From G020348185 sp964525045 (GTDB lineage Bacteria; Nitrospirota; Nitrospiria; Nitrospirales; UBA8639): a stretch of 56,033 nt of DNA. The DNA lies in NCBI GenBank assembly GCA_964525045.1, contig CAZGFD010000024.1, positions 1 to 56,033 on the forward strand, read 5' to 3'. Under the pieces are notes generated by a model. It searched no databases. It saw only the letters and a list, made by a program, of their open reading frames with translations, and was not told the origin of the DNA. This document shows, piece by piece, positions 54,271 to 56,033 of this stretch; within the stretch, counting starts at the first letter, position 1, and the number at the start of each line of letters is the position of its first letter. The position numbers and the translations under genes are program-made.

Positions 54271-54477
54271 ATGGAGAAACAATTATTACGAGTCGGAGAA
54301 GCGGCGGAAGCATTGAACGTCAGTCGTTGGACTATCTACCGCTGGGTCGAAGAGGGGCGACTTGAAGCCACCAAAATAGGGAAGGGCAGTCTGAGGATTT
54401 TTCGTCATTCCGTGAATTCTTTGGTTCAGGGAAACCGTAAAGATCAGTGGGCATTAGCGTTTAACGAGTCGAAGTGA
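54271..54477 (+). CDS. Excisionase/AlpA-type helix-turn-helix protein
   Basis: 68 residues with a good ribosome site (aaaggaggg). MerR-like HTH_17 domain: LRVGEAAEALNVSRWTIYRW, then a basic wing (GRLEATKIGKGSLRIF). Such proteins act as excisionases or small regulators. No integrase or phage gene is nearby, and it lies between two His-cluster genes, so local regulation of those is a possible role. Confidence 0.8.
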   Translation: MEKQLLRVGEAAEALNVSRWTIYRWVEEGRLEATKIGKGSLRIFRHSVNSLVQGNRKDQWALAFNESK

Positions 54478-54610
54478 ATTTTTTGTAGCAATCATCAGCA
54501 ACGATCAGTAGACCGACCCGGCGGAATTCTTTAATGTCCTGATAGTTGAATGTTGATTTGGTTCGACTTGAGATGTGCCTATCCGCCAATAGACCAGGGA
54601 TTGTCCAGCA

Positions 54611-54916
54611 ATGCTAAAACGTGGGTTTCCCATCGCGTTGACATTTTGGCTGGCTGCTATTTTCCTGATAGCCAGTACGATCTTAACTGGGACCATCGCA
54701 CGCCATGCTCATCACCCCGGTCATGACAAGCATTCACATACCCAATCCTGGTGTGCGTGGATGTGCGGGGCGGGTCAGGCCATTGAGGCCCCTTCCCTTC
54801 AGCTTGATCAAGATTTCAACCCCATCGGCTGGGCTAATAACCTTCTCCCAGCCTGTATCCTTCTCATTTTCGCGTTCTCGCCAGGATCTCGTGATCCGCC
54901 CTTCGCGGTCGTTTGA
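54611..54916 (+). CDS. His-cluster CxWxC membrane protein, copy 3
   Basis: 101 residues. N-terminal hydrophobic stretch (IALTFWLAAIFLIASTILTG), then RHAHHPGHDKHSHTQSWC and CAWMCGAGQ, a C-terminal hydrophobic segment (LLPACILLIFAF) and the end RDPPF. Most diverged of the three copies but every landmark is kept. No good ribosome site visible. Confidence 0.6.
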   Translation: MLKRGFPIALTFWLAAIFLIASTILTGTIARHAHHPGHDKHSHTQSWCAWMCGAGQAIEAPSLQLDQDFNPIGWANNLLPACILLIFAFSPGSRDPPFAVV

Positions 54917-54992
54917 CATTTCCTGAAAAAGGGCTCAGAGCGATTTCCAGCTCATACCGTTCTGATTTCCCCTTGCGATCTGCAACACAACA

Positions 54993-55850
54993 GTGAAACT
55001 CGTTCTAGGACTTTTGTGGTCTTGGCGTGATCAGTGTCTTCAGACAGTCATAGCCAAGCAAGACGGTCCTATTCCAAAGATGGCGCGGAGGGCTCCGAGT
55101 ATGTGGATTGATGAGAAGAGAATTCAGTTTTGTATCCTTATCATTTATTTTCACACCCTGTTGTTGGGTGGAGAGGCGTTCAGCTCCCCATTAGCCGATA
55201 CTTACGCGATTTTTGAGTTTCGATTAGCCTCCAAGCCCTTTAGCCCGACAATGTGTAAGAAGTTAAATAAGGAATCCTATATTCGTCTGCACATTGCCCG
55301 CCACCGGGATATTCACATTAAAATGTTTCCCGGACAACATATCCCAAAGGAAACCGATGAAGCGCGAAAAAAAGACTACGTTTACTACGTGACACTAGCG
55401 GATTTGACAAATGGCCGGGTTCAAAAAGGGGCCATAGCCTTTGATCAGAGACATGCCATCATTTTTCAGGTTGGGGAGACTCATGGGGTATCCCGATTAA
55501 ATTTCCTTTCTCAATTTGATGAAAATCAACAGACCATTGTTGATCTCGCACTCAATACCTTTTTACGTCTCCATCCAATCTTTAATGCTGCGGTAGACAC
55601 GTGTCGTCCCTACCCTTCCCGTGTCACATACGGAACAGACGATGAAATTATCCGGATTGAAACCGGCAAGCGGACCTTCAAAAAGCTCGTGAAGCAATAT
55701 AATGAAAACCCCAGCCCCCCCGGCCCCCTGTACTACCATGAGTCCGGGAAATCCCAAGGTTATGTCGATCCTGAGGCTGGAAAAAACTCGAACATCAGCT
55801 ACCAGGCCATGAACCCCCTCAATTTTTATGTACCGGCGCTCTATAAGTGA
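54993..55850 (+). CDS. Exported orphan protein
   Basis: 285 codons if started at GTG-like 54993; ATG 55080 or 55101 is more likely because it places the hydrophobic segment (FCILIIYFHTLLLGGEAFS) at the N-terminus as a signal peptide. The mature part has a catalytic-looking but unassigned mix: CKKLNKESYIRLHIARHRDIHIKMF, YVYYVTLADLTNG, and a C-terminal NPSPPGPLYYHESGK. No family recognised. Codirectional with the His-cluster gene 76 bases before. Confidence 0.5.
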   Translation: MKLVLGLLWSWRDQCLQTVIAKQDGPIPKMARRAPSMWIDEKRIQFCILIIYFHTLLLGGEAFSSPLADTYAIFEFRLASKPFSPTMCKKLNKESYIRLHIARHRDIHIKMFPGQHIPKETDEARKKDYVYYVTLADLTNGRVQKGAIAFDQRHAIIFQVGETHGVSRLNFLSQFDENQQTIVDLALNTFLRLHPIFNAAVDTCRPYPSRVTYGTDDEIIRIETGKRTFKKLVKQYNENPSPPGPLYYHESGKSQGYVDPEAGKNSNISYQAMNPLNFYVPALYK

Positions 55851-56033
55851 CTACACCTATGGATTTTCCACAGAGCGTCGACGGTCTCTCCTGCCTCTCG
55901 GGAATGCAAAAGAGTCTATTTATCAGTTCTTCACATACCAACTCCAAGGTTGGATCTTCCTCCTGGCCTTGGATTCTCCAGGGTGAGCAACTGTGATTAA
56001 TGTCAATGGGTATTAATACGAATTTCTTGCCAT
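55851..56033. other. Window end, nothing recognised
   Basis: 183 bases after the last gene with no open frame, hairpin or RNA gene that I can support. Confidence 0.4.

Noticed and set aside
54271..54477. Prophage or integrative element around the excisionase-like HTH
   Set aside because: No integrase, att-like repeat or phage gene nearby.
1..56033. tRNA, rRNA, riboswitch or CRISPR array
   Set aside because: Scanning for T-loop patterns, GEMM-type motifs and regularly spaced repeats gave no candidate I could support.

Overview
The window looks like a chromosomal scaffold of a Nitrospirota bacterium, most likely Nitrospira or a close relative. The reasons are indirect: a complete 13-subunit complex I operon with a fused nuoCD, a separate tonB/exbB/exbD locus with a TPR protein, many small orphan genes, and a hairpin element at 20214-20337 that resembles elements I recall from Nitrospira genomes. 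A run of 100 N at 34758-34857 shows that it is a scaffolded assembly. I saw no rRNA, tRNA, CRISPR array or intact transposase.

Left region (1-19.3 kb) is accessory and decaying. It is bounded by two diverged copies of the 3' end of comM (1-158 and 18804-19292). Between them are four copies of a gene for a two-HTH XRE-type protein, all broken (205-335, 5526-5945, 10381-10784, 18385-18804), an IS481-type transposase remnant, several frameshifted or nonsense-carrying genes, and long stretches with no recognisable gene. Working-looking cargo includes a Tat-exported metallo-beta-lactamase-fold protein with a CobW-type metal chaperone, an ArsR-SRPBCC-VOC-DUF1428-DUF2200-YdeI cassette, cysE, an SlyD-like prolyl isomerase, a pair of paralogous Cys/His mini-proteins, and a cluster of small winged-helix-like proteins at 16-18.2 kb.

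Middle region (19.4-26.8 kb) holds small orphans, then housekeeping genes: threonine aldolase, an RmlD-like reductase that overlaps tsaC tail to tail, and a purH-purD-tsaC run.

The nuo operon (27.2-42.2 kb, minus strand) is transcribed nuoA-B-CD-E-F-G-H-I-J-K-L-M-N. Directly upstream and codirectional lies a MidA/NDUFAF7-family methyltransferase gene. In mitochondria this family methylates the NuoD homologue and is needed for complex I assembly. A 26-codon mini-ORF exactly fills the nuoI-nuoJ gap.

Right region (43.7-56 kb) is about the envelope and probably metal handling: a BamE-like lipoprotein, a regulatory-domain exported protein, a Met/His-rich outer-membrane channel, secA, a tonB-like/TPR/tonB/exbB/exbD operon, and three dispersed copies of an apparently undescribed small membrane protein family with a His cluster followed by C-x-W-x-C-x-A-G-Q. 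Many spacers across the window are built of simple word-like repeats (variants of gaaacctgaaatctgaaac and atctcaaatttcaaatctc), one of which supplies the start codon of a TonB-like gene.
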